From the NCBI RefSeq assembly GCF_943371865.1, contig NZ_CALRWL010000001.1, positions 124,001 to 188,000 of the forward strand: DNA of 64,000 bases. Direction: 5' to 3'. Under the pieces are notes generated by a model. That model was given only the letters and a program-made list of their open reading frames with translations, was not told where the DNA came from and searched no databases. Shown here piece by piece: positions 9,921 to 19,865 of this stretch. The translations under genes and the position numbers were made by a program. This DNA comes from Azorhizobium sp943371865. Its GTDB lineage: Bacteria > Pseudomonadota > Alphaproteobacteria > Rhizobiales > Xanthobacteraceae. Position 1 is the first letter of the stretch; each line of letters opens with the position of its first letter.

Positions 9921-10304
9921 TCAGGTCATTCCAATTGGTCGTCCACCTAGCGCCTCTATAACCCACAGATGGCGTGGGCCGAACATCTCCGTTCGCTGCT
10001 CGCGGCAAGGTGTGTGACGGTGGATGCGCCTTATAGCGACAAATGCGGCGGCGTGATGCTGCTCGCGTCAGGGAAGGCCGCGGCCGCGGAACGACTGTCA
10101 CGGCGAAATGCACGTGTTTAAAGTGTAGTTTCGCCGAGGTGCTATGGCGCGCCGCGGCGATGCGACGCGGTATTCCGAGGCGCTGCGCGCGCTTCCGGTG
10201 CCGCGTCATGACCATTCGCCAACTGGTGCAGCGCAACAGGATCGCATAAAGACGGCCTGAGGCAGACCGGCCTCTTTGGTCACACAAGCCGCGGGGGCGC
10301 TGCG
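9921..10304. other. Intergenic region between the moxR operon and the Na/Pi transporter gene
   Basis: About 385 bases separate these divergent genes and should hold both promoters. The clearest structure is a perfect 8-bp inverted repeat (see 10101-10136). No gene or RNA is recognisable in it. Confidence 0.5.
10101..10136. promoter_or_regulatory. Inverted repeat, candidate operator
   Basis: CGGCGAAA (10101-10108) and TTTCGCCG (10129-10136) are perfect 8-bp arms around a 20-base spacer, which also contains the palindrome CACGTG. It lies midway between two divergent genes, a usual place for an operator. No regulator gene is adjacent. Confidence 0.35.
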
Positions 10305-11918
10305 TTGAATATCGCGATCGGGCTATTCGCCGGATTGGGCTTTGTCTTCATCGGGACGCAGTTTCTGACTGCGAACATGAAGCAAGTGGCAGGGCCCGGC
10401 TTTCACCGGTTGGTGGCGCGCGCGACCGGCCATCCCCTGAAGGCGATGCTCACCGGCATTGCGGCCGGAGCGGTGATCCAGAGCACCAATGCGGTGACCT
10501 TCATCGTCATCTCGCTGGTGAGTGCGGGCGCGGCCACCGTGCGCAGCGCCATGCCGATCGTCACTTGGTCTTACGCGGGCTCGACCTTGCGGCTGCTGCT
10601 GGTGTCGCTGGACATCGGCGCGGTGATCATGACCGGAATCGGCCTCATCGGGCTGGCGTTTCTGTTCGGATATGACCGCAACGCCAAATGGCGCAATCTC
10701 GTGGCTGCCCTCTTGGGATTGGTGCTGCTGCTTTATGGCGTGCAACTCATGGTGCAGGCCTCGGTGCCCATGCGCGATTCCGTCTCGCTGCGGGCGGTGC
10801 TGGCGTTCGCCAACGAATTTTACCTGTGGGGCTTCATCGCCGGCACGGCGCTGGCGGCCGTCATCCAGGGGCAGACGGTATCGGTGATCGCGCTGGCGCT
10901 GGTGGGCGGCGGCGTTCTCGGCCTCGACCAGGCGTTTCTGATCGTGGTGGGCGCCAATCTGGGCGCCGGCATCATGGCCATCGTTCAGGGTGCTGGCCTC
11001 AGCGGCACCGCGCGGCAGCTCAACCTCTATCAACTGGTGCTCAAACTGATCGGCGTGGCGGTGATGCTGCCGCTGCTGATGGTAGAGCACTTTTTCGGGG
11101 TGCCCACCGTGCAGGCCCTGGTGGAGTCCATCACCAGCGACGCCGCCCTCCAGGTGACCGCCGTCCATTGGATGTTCCAGATCGTCTCGGCGGTGGTGGC
11201 CTCGGCCCTGAGCACGCCGCTGTTCGCGCTGGTGGAGCGCCTGAGCCCGGAAACCCCGGCGGAATCTCTCAGCAAGCCGCGCTACATTCAGTTCAACGAC
11301 GCCATCGAGCCCACGGCGGCCATCGCCATGGTGGAGCAGGAACAGTTGCGCCTGGTGCAACGCCTGCCGCTGTTCCTGCGCCAGGTGCGCAGCGACGAGT
11401 CCGAGGAGGTGGACGAGATGGAGCCCCTCGTGGCCAAGGCCAGCCCCAAGGTGCTGCGCCAGGCCGGTGACGAACTGACCGGGACCATCAATGCCTTCCT
11501 GAAGAAGCGCCTGCAGATGCCGGGTCAGCCGGAAGACCTGGACCGCCTCTTGGCCATGTGGAATGCCAACCAGGTGCTCAAGAGCCTTCAGGAGGCCTTG
11601 GGCACCTTGGCCCAAGGGCTCGAGGGCCTGAAGGGCGTGTCGGCGGCGGCGACATTCTCCACCACCCTTGCGGAAGCGGCCCATGCCATGACCCGCGCGG
11701 TGGCGGATGAGGTGGCCAGCTTCGACGAGATGTCGCCCACGGTCCTGGCGGCGATCACCGCAGACCGCTCCGCACTCATGAAAAAGTTGCGCGATGACCT
11801 GTGGCAGCGCGCGCCCGATTTGACCACCTTGCAGCGTCAGGCGGTGTGGAATTCCGCCGACGTGTTCGAGCAGGTGGTCTGGCTGCTTAACCGCTACGCC
11901 ATCAGCCTGGCGAAGTGA
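10305..11918 (+). CDS. Na/Pi cotransporter family protein with PhoU-like tail
   Basis: A 537-residue protein. The first ~310 residues are hydrophobic with the repeated NptA/PNaS layout, including the signature QSTNAV (near residue 64) and the second repeat QGQTVSVIA (near residue 190). The last ~200 residues are helical and charged, resembling the PhoU-like domain often fused to these transporters. It is predicted to move phosphate or a related anion across the inner membrane with sodium. The start codon is TTG at 10305. The next in-frame ATG would remove the first conserved helix, and a GGGGG stretch lies about 8 bases upstream. It is monocistronic. Confidence 0.85.
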   Translation: MNIAIGLFAGLGFVFIGTQFLTANMKQVAGPGFHRLVARATGHPLKAMLTGIAAGAVIQSTNAVTFIVISLVSAGAATVRSAMPIVTWSYAGSTLRLLLVSLDIGAVIMTGIGLIGLAFLFGYDRNAKWRNLVAALLGLVLLLYGVQLMVQASVPMRDSVSLRAVLAFANEFYLWGFIAGTALAAVIQGQTVSVIALALVGGGVLGLDQAFLIVVGANLGAGIMAIVQGAGLSGTARQLNLYQLVLKLIGVAVMLPLLMVEHFFGVPTVQALVESITSDAALQVTAVHWMFQIVSAVVASALSTPLFALVERLSPETPAESLSKPRYIQFNDAIEPTAAIAMVEQEQLRLVQRLPLFLRQVRSDESEEVDEMEPLVAKASPKVLRQAGDELTGTINAFLKKRLQMPGQPEDLDRLLAMWNANQVLKSLQEALGTLAQGLEGLKGVSAAATFSTTLAEAAHAMTRAVADEVASFDEMSPTVLAAITADRSALMKKLRDDLWQRAPDLTTLQRQAVWNSADVFEQVVWLLNRYAISLAK

Positions 11919-11963
11919 GGTTGCCGCGCACCATCCATCGCCCCCGCTGCATCTCGTCGCGCC

Positions 11964-14807
11964 TCAGATCAGATAGCCATGGCCGGCGGTGGAGGTGAAA
12001 TCCAGCTGCACCACCAGATCGTTATAGTCGCGGTCGCCGCCGCCGAAGGTGTCCTCCCACCCATAGGTGTTGAGGCCATAGTTCCAGACATGGGTGGCGG
12101 CGTCCGGGTTTGCGGCGGTGAACGCATAATAGGTGTGGCCATTGGTGGTCAGCGCCATGGCGATCAGGTCGCCGGCGTTGACATGGGCGATCTCGGTCTG
12201 GGCGTAGCCGCCGAAACCGGGGCCGTCGATCCAGCTGGACCCTGACGCCGCCTGGTACGCACGGGCCAGCACCGCCCCGTCGTAGCCCGATTGGCCTGGG
12301 GCGAGGTCGCCGATGGTGCCGGAATAGTCATCCACTTTGAAGAACAGCACATCCAGATCATAGGTGCCCACCTGACGCAGGCGCACCACCGCCTCCTGGT
12401 CATTGGCCGCGCCGGCGGTTTCCGCCACCATCACCGTGCGCGCCACCTGCACCGCCTCGCTGCTGTCGGCCGAGACGAAGTCGACGAAGCCGTAAGGCGA
12501 TGACAGACTCGCCTGCGGCGTCGTCGTGGCGGCGCCATGGAGGTTCACCTGCAGCCCGGCTCCGGCCTGCGCCGTCACCTGCAAGGGCGTGGATTGGGAT
12601 TGCGCATCGAACAAGGTGATCAGTTGCGCGGAGAAGTCCGATTGCAGCGCCTGCTGGGCCAACTGGCTGGTCCAGGCAAAGCTGCCGCTGGCGTGCCCGT
12701 CATAGCCATATCCTGAACTCCCCACCGCCAGGTCCACGTGGGTGGTCCCGGTGAGCATGGGCTGGAACAGCAGGCTCTCCGTCACCGGCGCCACCCAGGT
12801 GCCGGACGCGCTTTGGCCGAGCACCTGCGGGGTGTCGAAATACATCTGGGCGTGGGCGATGGCGGTGAGGGCTCGCGCCAGAAGCTCGCCATTGGGCGTG
12901 CCGAGGCCGGTCACCAGATCATAGCCGGCGCCGGCGGAATAGCCGAAGCCGGTGGCGGTGACCCCGCCGCTGGCGCCCGGCGTGCTGATGCTGCCGCCCA
13001 GCGTATAAGACGAGGCGTTGGAGCCGATGGTGATGTCGTTGAACGACGCCGGCGCCACCACGGCGGCGATATAGAGCAGATCGTTGGAATAGCCGAGATT
13101 CGGCAGGCCCTGGTCATTGAAGATGGCGTTCATCTGCGCCCACAGGGCGGCCCAGAGCGGCGAGGCGGCGCTGGTGCCGAAGTCGTTCCAGTTGGAAGCT
13201 GCGGTTGTGGTCATGCCCGGCGGCGGCACGATGTAGAGCATGTTGCCGCCGGCCAGCGCCGCCACATCGGGCGCACCGCGACCGACCTGGGCCAAGGGGT
13301 CCGAGGTGGTGGGGGTGAGGCCGAAGGCGGTCTGGTACCAGGGCGTCGCCTGGGTGGGGTCGACGCCGCCCGTACCGGTATTGTTGGGCAGATAGCCCGG
13401 CTTCAGCTCCGACCCGTTCAGGACATATTGGTTCCATGCGGTCTCGATGACCGTGGCGCTGGAACCCGCTTGCGGCAACTGGGTGAGTCCTCCGGAGATC
13501 AATTGCCAGATGGTACCCAGATCGCCCGCCGCGATCGAAGCCAGGATCGCGGCAAGGGTGGCATCGGTGCTGGCGGTGGCGCTGGTGCTGAGCGAGGTGC
13601 CGCCCACCAGGATGCCAAGCGCGCTGGAATAGGAATAGGCCAGATTGGTCAGGCCGTTGGCCATCTGGTCGCCGGAGCCGCCGTCACCCACCGCCGCGAA
13701 GGCGGTGATGTTGCGCAGGGCCGCATCCACGAACAGGCCCAAGGTGGCTTCCTGGAACACCGAACCAGGTGTGGATTGCTGCACGTCTCCCCAGGAGGAG
13801 GAGATGACGGCGGGATTGTTCAGCAGATCCCAGAAGGCGGCCTGATAGGCCGAGTAGGTGCTGGATTGCGCGCCGTGTTGGGTTCCCGAGCCGGTGTAGA
13901 GCCCGATGGTGCTCTGAGGCGCGGCCGAGGCGATGACGCCCGCATCCAGCGACCGCTCGAGCCCATTCCCGGAGCTGTAGGATTGTCCGTTGTTGGTGAC
14001 GCTGTAATAGGTGCCGCTTGTGGTGAGGCCGGCGGTGGCGCGGTAATTGTCCATGCCTTGCTGGAAGGTGATGGTGGTTTTGTCCGGCATGGCATCGCCA
14101 ATGCCCGGCTCCAGCAGGCCGACGGTTCCCGTCGCCACGCTCGTTCCCGCCAGAGGAAAGTTGTAGGCGGTGCTGGCGATCTGGCCGGGAAAATAGGCGG
14201 CGGTCTGGCTTGCGGCATTGCCCGGGCTTTGCGGACCTTGACTCAGGGTTGCCGTCGCGCTGCCGGACAGCGTGCTGGCAGTGGGCACGGCGCTTTCGTC
14301 CGGGGCGATGCCCACCACATTCCATTCCGTGGGCAGGGACAGGTTGCCGTTCCAATACTGCAGCGAATAATTATTGCCATAGGTGCCGCCGACCAGAGCG
14401 GTCTGGAACAACGTCTGGAAGTGACTGGAGTCGAGGCTGACCCAGATGGTGCGCGAGGCGGCCGAGGAGATGTAGCCGTCGCTGCCTGCCGCATCGCCCA
14501 GGACGGGGATGCCCATGGTGGTCAGCGCGCTGACCACGCTGTTGTATTGCAGTTGGTCGGCCCCATAGGTGGACCACAAGGTGCCGTTGGCATTCAGCGT
14601 GGCGAGGGTCTGCTGGCGGGTCGCCCAGTCGCTGTTGAGCAATGCGGTGGGATCATTGGCGCGGGCCAGAACCAGCGCGACATTGAGATGGGCGGTGCCG
14701 ATGGAGGACGGGTCGATGCCATAGGCCGCCTCCACCGTGGTGGCCGTCGTCTGCCGGTAGCCGGAAAAATCCAGGAACGACGAGTTCGCAATGGTCTGGA
14801 CCGCCAT
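11964..14807 (-). CDS. Sedolisin (S53) family peptidase with C-terminal DUF4114-like motif
   Basis: A 947-residue protein. Residues about 20-165 match an activation pro-domain. The peptidase domain follows with the sedolisin residues: E284 and D288 in GLERSLDAG, the oxyanion aspartate D375 in AAVGDGG, and the nucleophile S546 in FGTSAASP. The calcium-site motif DLVTGLGTPNG lies near residue 640. The last 40 residues carry the DUF4114-like motif GWEDTFGGGDRDYNDL. S53 enzymes are acid-active endopeptidases that mature by removal of the pro-domain. The N-terminus has no Sec signal, so export, if it occurs, may use a C-terminal type I signal. No secretion genes are adjacent. The gene is monocistronic. 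Confidence 0.88.
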   Translation of the reverse strand: MAVQTIANSSFLDFSGYRQTTATTVEAAYGIDPSSIGTAHLNVALVLARANDPTALLNSDWATRQQTLATLNANGTLWSTYGADQLQYNSVVSALTTMGIPVLGDAAGSDGYISSAASRTIWVSLDSSHFQTLFQTALVGGTYGNNYSLQYWNGNLSLPTEWNVVGIAPDESAVPTASTLSGSATATLSQGPQSPGNAASQTAAYFPGQIASTAYNFPLAGTSVATGTVGLLEPGIGDAMPDKTTITFQQGMDNYRATAGLTTSGTYYSVTNNGQSYSSGNGLERSLDAGVIASAAPQSTIGLYTGSGTQHGAQSSTYSAYQAAFWDLLNNPAVISSSWGDVQQSTPGSVFQEATLGLFVDAALRNITAFAAVGDGGSGDQMANGLTNLAYSYSSALGILVGGTSLSTSATASTDATLAAILASIAAGDLGTIWQLISGGLTQLPQAGSSATVIETAWNQYVLNGSELKPGYLPNNTGTGGVDPTQATPWYQTAFGLTPTTSDPLAQVGRGAPDVAALAGGNMLYIVPPPGMTTTAASNWNDFGTSAASPLWAALWAQMNAIFNDQGLPNLGYSNDLLYIAAVVAPASFNDITIGSNASSYTLGGSISTPGASGGVTATGFGYSAGAGYDLVTGLGTPNGELLARALTAIAHAQMYFDTPQVLGQSASGTWVAPVTESLLFQPMLTGTTHVDLAVGSSGYGYDGHASGSFAWTSQLAQQALQSDFSAQLITLFDAQSQSTPLQVTAQAGAGLQVNLHGAATTTPQASLSSPYGFVDFVSADSSEAVQVARTVMVAETAGAANDQEAVVRLRQVGTYDLDVLFFKVDDYSGTIGDLAPGQSGYDGAVLARAYQAASGSSWIDGPGFGGYAQTEIAHVNAGDLIAMALTTNGHTYYAFTAANPDAATHVWNYGLNTYGWEDTFGGGDRDYNDLVVQLDFTSTAGHGYLI

Positions 14808-14899
14808 GCCCTAAGCCCCACACCCATGCCAGCCCGGCCAGAGTGCGCGAAAATGGAGCGGCACACAACGGTATAATGGTGCAATTAAAGGCGCCGATC

Positions 14900-15880
14900 C
14901 TAACGCCGGCCCTGGACCAGAAGCTGGGCCCGCTGCCCGGCCGCGAACGCCTCGATCGTGCCGATGAGCTGGTCCGCCAAGGCCTGCTGGGCCTCGCGAG
15001 AGGCCCAGGCGGTGTGGGGCGTGACGATGACATTGGGCCGCGTGGCGATGCGCATCAATGGGCTGTCCAGCGGCGGCGGCTCCGGCAAGGTGACGTCGAA
15101 GCCGGCCCCCGAGACCTGCCCGGAAGCGAGGGCGCGCTCCAGATCTTCTTCATCCACCAGCCCGCCGCGGGCGGTGTTGATGAGGAGCGGCTTGCGGTGC
15201 ATGCGGGCGAATTCCGGGGCGGCGATGAGGCCGCGGGTGTCCTCGGTCAAAGGGCAATGCAGGGTGAGCACGTCGGCGGTTTCGATCACTTGCGCGAACG
15301 GCATGGTGCCGGCGCGGGCCTGTACTGCGCCCTTGCGGTCCGAGAACACCACATCCATGCCGAATGCCCGGCCCAGGGCCGCCACCTGCCGGCCGAGGTC
15401 GCCGGAGCCGAAGATGCCCAGCCGCCGGCCGGCGAGATCCCCGATGGGGTGGGTGAAGAAGCAGAACTGGCCGGCCTTCTGCCATTCGCCTGCCAGCACG
15501 TCGGCGCGATAGGGGATGAGTGAGCGCGAGAGTGCCAGAATCAAAGCGAATGTATGTTCGGGAACGGTGGCGCCCGCATAGCCGCGCACATTGCAGACCG
15601 CGATGCCCGCGTCCTCACACGCCCCTTTATCCACGCAGTCGGTGCCAGTGGCGGCCACCGCCACCAGCTTGAGGTTCGGCAAGTGCGCGATCGCATCGGC
15701 CGTCAAGGACACCTTGTTGAGGATCAGGATGGTGGCATCGCGCGCCCGCTCCACCGCCTCATGGGCGGCGGTCTGGGCATGCTCGGTCCAGCCATGGGCG
15801 AAGGCCGGGCGCCGCAGGACGATTTCGGGCGCCAGCGTGGCGCGGTCAAGGAAGACGATGTGGTGATCCGGGTGTGCCAT
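14900..15880 (-). CDS. D-2-hydroxyacid dehydrogenase (hydroxypyruvate/glyoxylate reductase-like)
   Basis: A 326-residue NAD(P)-dependent dehydrogenase of the D-isomer 2-hydroxyacid family. It has the Rossmann motif GIFGSGDLGRQV near residue 148, the substrate-site TARGGLVDE near 230, and the catalytic histidine in TPHTAWAS near 285. It resembles glycerate dehydrogenase/hydroxypyruvate reductase. It ends the catabolic operon, directly after transketolase, and could reduce glyoxylate, hydroxypyruvate or a related 2-keto acid formed in the pathway. The ATG at 15880 was chosen because GAGGGAG lies 6 bases before it; ATGs at 15886 and 15895 are too close to or ahead of that site. Confidence 0.86.
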   Translation of the reverse strand: MAHPDHHIVFLDRATLAPEIVLRRPAFAHGWTEHAQTAAHEAVERARDATILILNKVSLTADAIAHLPNLKLVAVAATGTDCVDKGACEDAGIAVCNVRGYAGATVPEHTFALILALSRSLIPYRADVLAGEWQKAGQFCFFTHPIGDLAGRRLGIFGSGDLGRQVAALGRAFGMDVVFSDRKGAVQARAGTMPFAQVIETADVLTLHCPLTEDTRGLIAAPEFARMHRKPLLINTARGGLVDEEDLERALASGQVSGAGFDVTLPEPPPLDSPLMRIATRPNVIVTPHTAWASREAQQALADQLIGTIEAFAAGQRAQLLVQGRR

Positions 15881-15905
15881 GGTCATCTCCCTCAACGCGG
15901 CTCGG

Positions 15906-17915
15906 TCACAGCTGGTCGCGCGCGGCTGCGACCACAGCTTCGGCCGTGATGCCGAAATGCGCGAACAGTTCGTCGCCGGGACCGGAGGCGCCGAAGCCGC
16001 TCATGCCGATGAAACCGCCATCTTCGCCGATCCAGCGCTCCCAGCCCAGCTTCACCGCCGCCTCCACGGCTACCCGCACGGTTCCTTTGCCGAGCACCGC
16101 CGCGCGATAGGCGGCATCCTGGGTCTCGAACAGCTCCCAGCAGGGCATGGACACCACGGCGGTCGGCACGCCTTCCGCCTGGAGCTTGTCCCGCGCCGCC
16201 AGGGCGATCGCCACTTCCGAGCCGGTGGCCAGCAAGGTCACGCGGCGGGCGCTGCCTTCCGACTCCGCCAGCACATAGGCGCCGCGCGCGCTGCGATTCT
16301 CGCTCGCCTCGGTGCGGAGCGGCGGCAAGGCTTGGCGCGAGCAGATCATGGAGGAGGGGCCGTGGCGGCGCTGCAACGCCGCCTCCCAGCATTCCGCCGT
16401 TTCCACCGCATCGGCGGGGCGGAACACCGCCATGTTCGGCATGGCGCGGAGAGACGCCAGGAACTCCACCGGCTGGTGGGTGGGGCCGTTCTTGCCGATG
16501 CCGATGCTGTCGTGGCTGTAGATGGTGATCACCGGCAGGTCCATGAGCGCGGACATGCGCAACGCGGGGCGCATGTAATCGGAGAACACCAGATAGGTGG
16601 CGCCCAGCGGCAGCAGGCCGCCATGGGCCACCATGCCGTTCATCATCGCCCCCATGGCATGCTCGCGAATGCCATAGTGCAGATAGCGCCCACCGGGGTC
16701 GTCGGCGGTGAAGGCGCTGAGCACGCGCTTGCAATTGGTGGGGCCTTCCAGGTCCGGCGCGCCGGGGAACAGCTCCGGGATGACGCCGGCCAGCAGGTCG
16801 ACGATATCGGCGGTGGCCTGATTGGAGGATTGCGCCGGAGCACCGGCTGCCAGCGCGCGGGCATGGGCGCGCAAGGTGTCCACCCAGCCGTCCGGCAGTT
16901 CGCCGCGCATGAGGCGCTCGAACAGCGCCCGCTGCGCTTGCGGCAAGGCGGCGAGACGGGCTTGCCACGCGGTATAGACCGGCAGGTTGCGGCCCTCGAC
17001 GCTCGCGCGCCAAGCCTCCGCCACCGGCTGCGGCACCTCGAACGGGCCGGCGGTCCAGCCGGCGGCGGCGCGGGCTTCCAGCAGATCCTGGGCGAACACC
17101 CGCCCACCATGGGCGCCGCGCTGGCCTTCCAGCCGGGGCAGGCCTTTGCCGATGGTGGTGGTGCAGGCGATCATGGTGGGGCGCGGATCCGATCGCGCCA
17201 GGATCAAGGCGGCGTCCACGGCCTCCACGTCATGACCGTCGGCATCGATCACCTGCCAGCCGGCGATGCGGAAGCGGGCGCGCACGTCTTCCGAGATGGA
17301 GAAATCGGTGACCCCGTCATCGGTCATCCGGTTGTCGTCCCACAGAAAGCACAGCTTGCCGAGCTTGAGGTGACCGGCCAGCGAGATCACCTCATGGCCG
17401 ATGCCTTCCATCAGGCAGCCGTCGCCCACCAGAGCATAGGTGCGGTGATCGACGATGTCGGCGCCGAAGGTGGCCGACAACCAGGCTTCCGCCACCGCCA
17501 TGCCCACCGCATTGGCGATGCCCTGGCCGAGTGGCCCGGTGGTGACCTCGATGCCCAGCTCCGGATTGCGCTCGGGATGGCCGTGGGTGTGCGAACCCAA
17601 GTCACGGAAACGGCGGATCTGCTCCATCGGCAGGCCCGCATAACCGGAGAGATGGCCCAGCGCATAGAGCAGCATGGAGCCGTGGCCATTGGACAGCACG
17701 AAGCGGTCGCGGTCGGCCCACAGCGGGTCGGCGGGGTTACACTTCAGGTGGCGGGTGAACAAGGCGGTCGCCACTTCCGCGCCGCCCAAGGGTGCGCCGG
17801 GGTGGCCGTCGCCGGCGCGCTCGATGGCGTCCAGCGCCAGGAAGCGGATGGCATCGGCCATCTGGCGGGAGGTGACGCCGGCCGCCGCCGGAGGGTGGGG
17901 GTGCAGCATCGACAT
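15906..17915 (-). CDS. tkt: Transketolase, full length
   Basis: A 669-residue transketolase containing all three domains. Seen are the substrate/TPP histidine region GDGHPGAPLG, the TPP motif GDGCLMEG...WDDNRM, the catalytic glutamate in GIREHAMG, and GPTHQPVE in the pyrimidine domain. It transfers two-carbon units between ketose and aldose phosphates using thiamine diphosphate. The operon also carries a split transketolase, so this copy may link the pathway to central pentose phosphates or have its own substrate. The start at 17915 has AGGA 8 bases upstream; an ATG at 17930 is possible but has no such site. Confidence 0.92.
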   Translation of the reverse strand: MSMLHPHPPAAAGVTSRQMADAIRFLALDAIERAGDGHPGAPLGGAEVATALFTRHLKCNPADPLWADRDRFVLSNGHGSMLLYALGHLSGYAGLPMEQIRRFRDLGSHTHGHPERNPELGIEVTTGPLGQGIANAVGMAVAEAWLSATFGADIVDHRTYALVGDGCLMEGIGHEVISLAGHLKLGKLCFLWDDNRMTDDGVTDFSISEDVRARFRIAGWQVIDADGHDVEAVDAALILARSDPRPTMIACTTTIGKGLPRLEGQRGAHGGRVFAQDLLEARAAAGWTAGPFEVPQPVAEAWRASVEGRNLPVYTAWQARLAALPQAQRALFERLMRGELPDGWVDTLRAHARALAAGAPAQSSNQATADIVDLLAGVIPELFPGAPDLEGPTNCKRVLSAFTADDPGGRYLHYGIREHAMGAMMNGMVAHGGLLPLGATYLVFSDYMRPALRMSALMDLPVITIYSHDSIGIGKNGPTHQPVEFLASLRAMPNMAVFRPADAVETAECWEAALQRRHGPSSMICSRQALPPLRTEASENRSARGAYVLAESEGSARRVTLLATGSEVAIALAARDKLQAEGVPTAVVSMPCWELFETQDAAYRAAVLGKGTVRVAVEAAVKLGWERWIGEDGGFIGMSGFGASGPGDELFAHFGITAEAVVAAARDQL

Positions 17916-17932
17916 GACAAGCGTCCTCATTG

Positions 17933-17954
17933 GCCCGCGCCGGAGGGCGCGGGC
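17933..17954 (-). other. Intercistronic stem-loop between TRAP permease and transketolase genes
   Basis: GCCCGCGCC and GGCGCGGGC form a perfect 9-bp stem with a 4-base loop, directly upstream of tkt. On the minus strand no T-run follows. It is one of several such structures in the gaps of this operon. Confidence 0.5.
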
Positions 17955-17977
17955 TTTGGTTCAAAGGGAGGTCGGCC

Positions 17978-19861
17978 TCAGGAGAGGAAGCCGATGGAGA
18001 TCCAGGGAATGGCGGCCACCAAAGCCAGGCCGATCAGCAGGGCGGCCATGTAGCCGACGATGGGCTTCATGCCTTCGTCCGGGCTGACGCCGCCGATGGC
18101 GGTGGCGCAGTAATAGCCGACGCCGAACGGCGGCGCGAACAGGCCGACGCCCATGGCCAGGATCACCACCATGGCATAGTGCACCTCATGGATGCCCACG
18201 CTGCGGGCGATGGGGAACAGCAGCGGTCCGAACAGCACGATGGAGGGAATGCCTTCCAGCACCGAGCCTAGGATGATGAAGGCGATGATGGACACCACCA
18301 TGAAGGTGGCCGCGCCGCCGGGAAGCCCGGCCATCACCCGCGCCAGTTCCTGCGAGAAGCCGGATTGGGTGAGCGCCCAGGCCATGCCGGTTGCTGCGCC
18401 GATGATCAGCAGGATCGCCCCGGACAGCGCCGCCGTATCGGTGAGCATGGGGATGATCCGGCTCCAGTCGAACTGGCGATAGATCAGCAGGCCCACCGCC
18501 ACCGAATAGATGATGCCGATGGTGGAGACCTCGGTGGCGGTGGCGACCCCCTCCATCACCGCGCCACGGATCACGAACGGCAGCGCCACGGCGGGGGCGG
18601 CGATCAGCAGCGCCATCATGATCTGCCGCAACGTCGCCTTGGTGACGCCGGACAGATCCTCATTGCGATAGCGCCAGCGCACCAGCAGGCACAAGGCGAG
18701 ACCCAGCACCAGGCCCGGCAGCATGCCGCCGGTGAACAGGGCGGCGATGGACACGCCCGTCACCGAGCCGATGGTGATGAGCACCAGCGAGGGCGGGATG
18801 GTCTCGGTCTGCGCCCCGGTGGCGGCCAGAAGCGCCACCAGATCGCCGGGCTTGGCGCCGCGCTTGATCATTTCCGGAAACAGCACCGGGCACACCGCCG
18901 CCATGTCCGCCGCCTTGGAGCCGGAAATGCCCGAGACCAGATACATGGCGCCGATGAGCACATAGGACAGGCCGCCGCGCACATGACCCAGCAGGCTGGC
19001 GAGGAAGCCCACCATGGCCCGCGCCATGCCAGTCATCTCGATCAACATGCCGAGGAACACGAACAGCGGCACGGAGAGCAGGATGAGATGGCTCATGCCT
19101 TCATCCATGCGGCCCACCACCACCACCAAAGGCGCCGAGGTGGTGAAGGTGAGATAGGCCACCGTCGCCAGCCCGAAGGAGAAGGCGATGGGCACGCCGG
19201 CAAACACCGCCGCCGCCACCAGCCCCACGAAGAAGATCACCAGATTGTAGTTGCCGATGGTCTTCAGCCAGGGGGCGGCCAGATAGCCCAGCGCCACCAT
19301 GGCCGCCAGCGCCAGCGCGACGCCGGCGACGCGCACCAGCGAGGGCGTGCGCAGCAGCTTGAGCACGCCCATCAGGCCCATGAGGCCGAGGCCCACGGGC
19401 AGGGCCGCCGCCTTCCAGGTGTTGGGGACATCGAGACCCGGCAGGGTCACGAACATCTCGTCCTCGGCATATTCAACGCTGGGATGGAACACCGCCGCCA
19501 GGAAGATCAGCGGCGCGGCCACCGCCAGCGTTTCGAGCACGGAGCGCCAGTGCGGCGGCACGGCGCCGACCAATGCGGTCATGCGCATATGGTCGCCGCG
19601 CTGGAACGCGATCACCGAGCCCAGCATGGCCAGCCAGATGAACAGCACGGAGGCCAGTTCATCGGACCAGACGATGGGCAGATGCAGGAAATAGCGCATC
19701 ACCACGCCGACGAAGAGGATGACCACCTCCGCCAGCACCAGCAAGGCTGCGGGCACCTCCACCAGCCGGATCAGGCCCCGCTCCACCTTGAGGACGCCCC
19801 GGCGCCAGGCGGCACCGGCGCCCGTGTCTGCCGTTGCCGGCTCGAGGATCGCGTGTGCCAT
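17978..19861 (-). CDS. TRAP transporter fused permease (DctQ-DctM)
   Basis: A 627-residue inner-membrane protein. Residues about 30-180 form the small DctQ-type subunit (VVMRYFLHLPIVWSDELA is its signature), and residues about 205-625 form the large DctM subunit with the usual GVPIAFSFGLA, VSGISGSKAADMAAV and TGAQTETIPPS segments. With the binding protein encoded just upstream it would drive sodium-dependent import of a carboxylated substrate. The ATG at 19861 lies 4 bases after the binding-protein stop. A close paralogue of the same fused layout is at 41556-43424. Confidence 0.9.
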   Translation of the reverse strand: MAHAILEPATADTGAGAAWRRGVLKVERGLIRLVEVPAALLVLAEVVILFVGVVMRYFLHLPIVWSDELASVLFIWLAMLGSVIAFQRGDHMRMTALVGAVPPHWRSVLETLAVAAPLIFLAAVFHPSVEYAEDEMFVTLPGLDVPNTWKAAALPVGLGLMGLMGVLKLLRTPSLVRVAGVALALAAMVALGYLAAPWLKTIGNYNLVIFFVGLVAAAVFAGVPIAFSFGLATVAYLTFTTSAPLVVVVGRMDEGMSHLILLSVPLFVFLGMLIEMTGMARAMVGFLASLLGHVRGGLSYVLIGAMYLVSGISGSKAADMAAVCPVLFPEMIKRGAKPGDLVALLAATGAQTETIPPSLVLITIGSVTGVSIAALFTGGMLPGLVLGLALCLLVRWRYRNEDLSGVTKATLRQIMMALLIAAPAVALPFVIRGAVMEGVATATEVSTIGIIYSVAVGLLIYRQFDWSRIIPMLTDTAALSGAILLIIGAATGMAWALTQSGFSQELARVMAGLPGGAATFMVVSIIAFIILGSVLEGIPSIVLFGPLLFPIARSVGIHEVHYAMVVILAMGVGLFAPPFGVGYYCATAIGGVSPDEGMKPIVGYMAALLIGLALVAAIPWISIGFLS

Positions 19862-19865
19862 GGCC

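Noticed and set aside
12738..14876. A 712-codon open frame antisense to the sedolisin gene
   Set aside because: The product is G/R/H-rich with no domain, while the opposite strand has all S53 catalytic motifs.
15879..18053. A 724-codon open frame antisense to the transketolase gene
   Set aside because: No recognisable domain; the minus strand encodes a full transketolase over the same bases.
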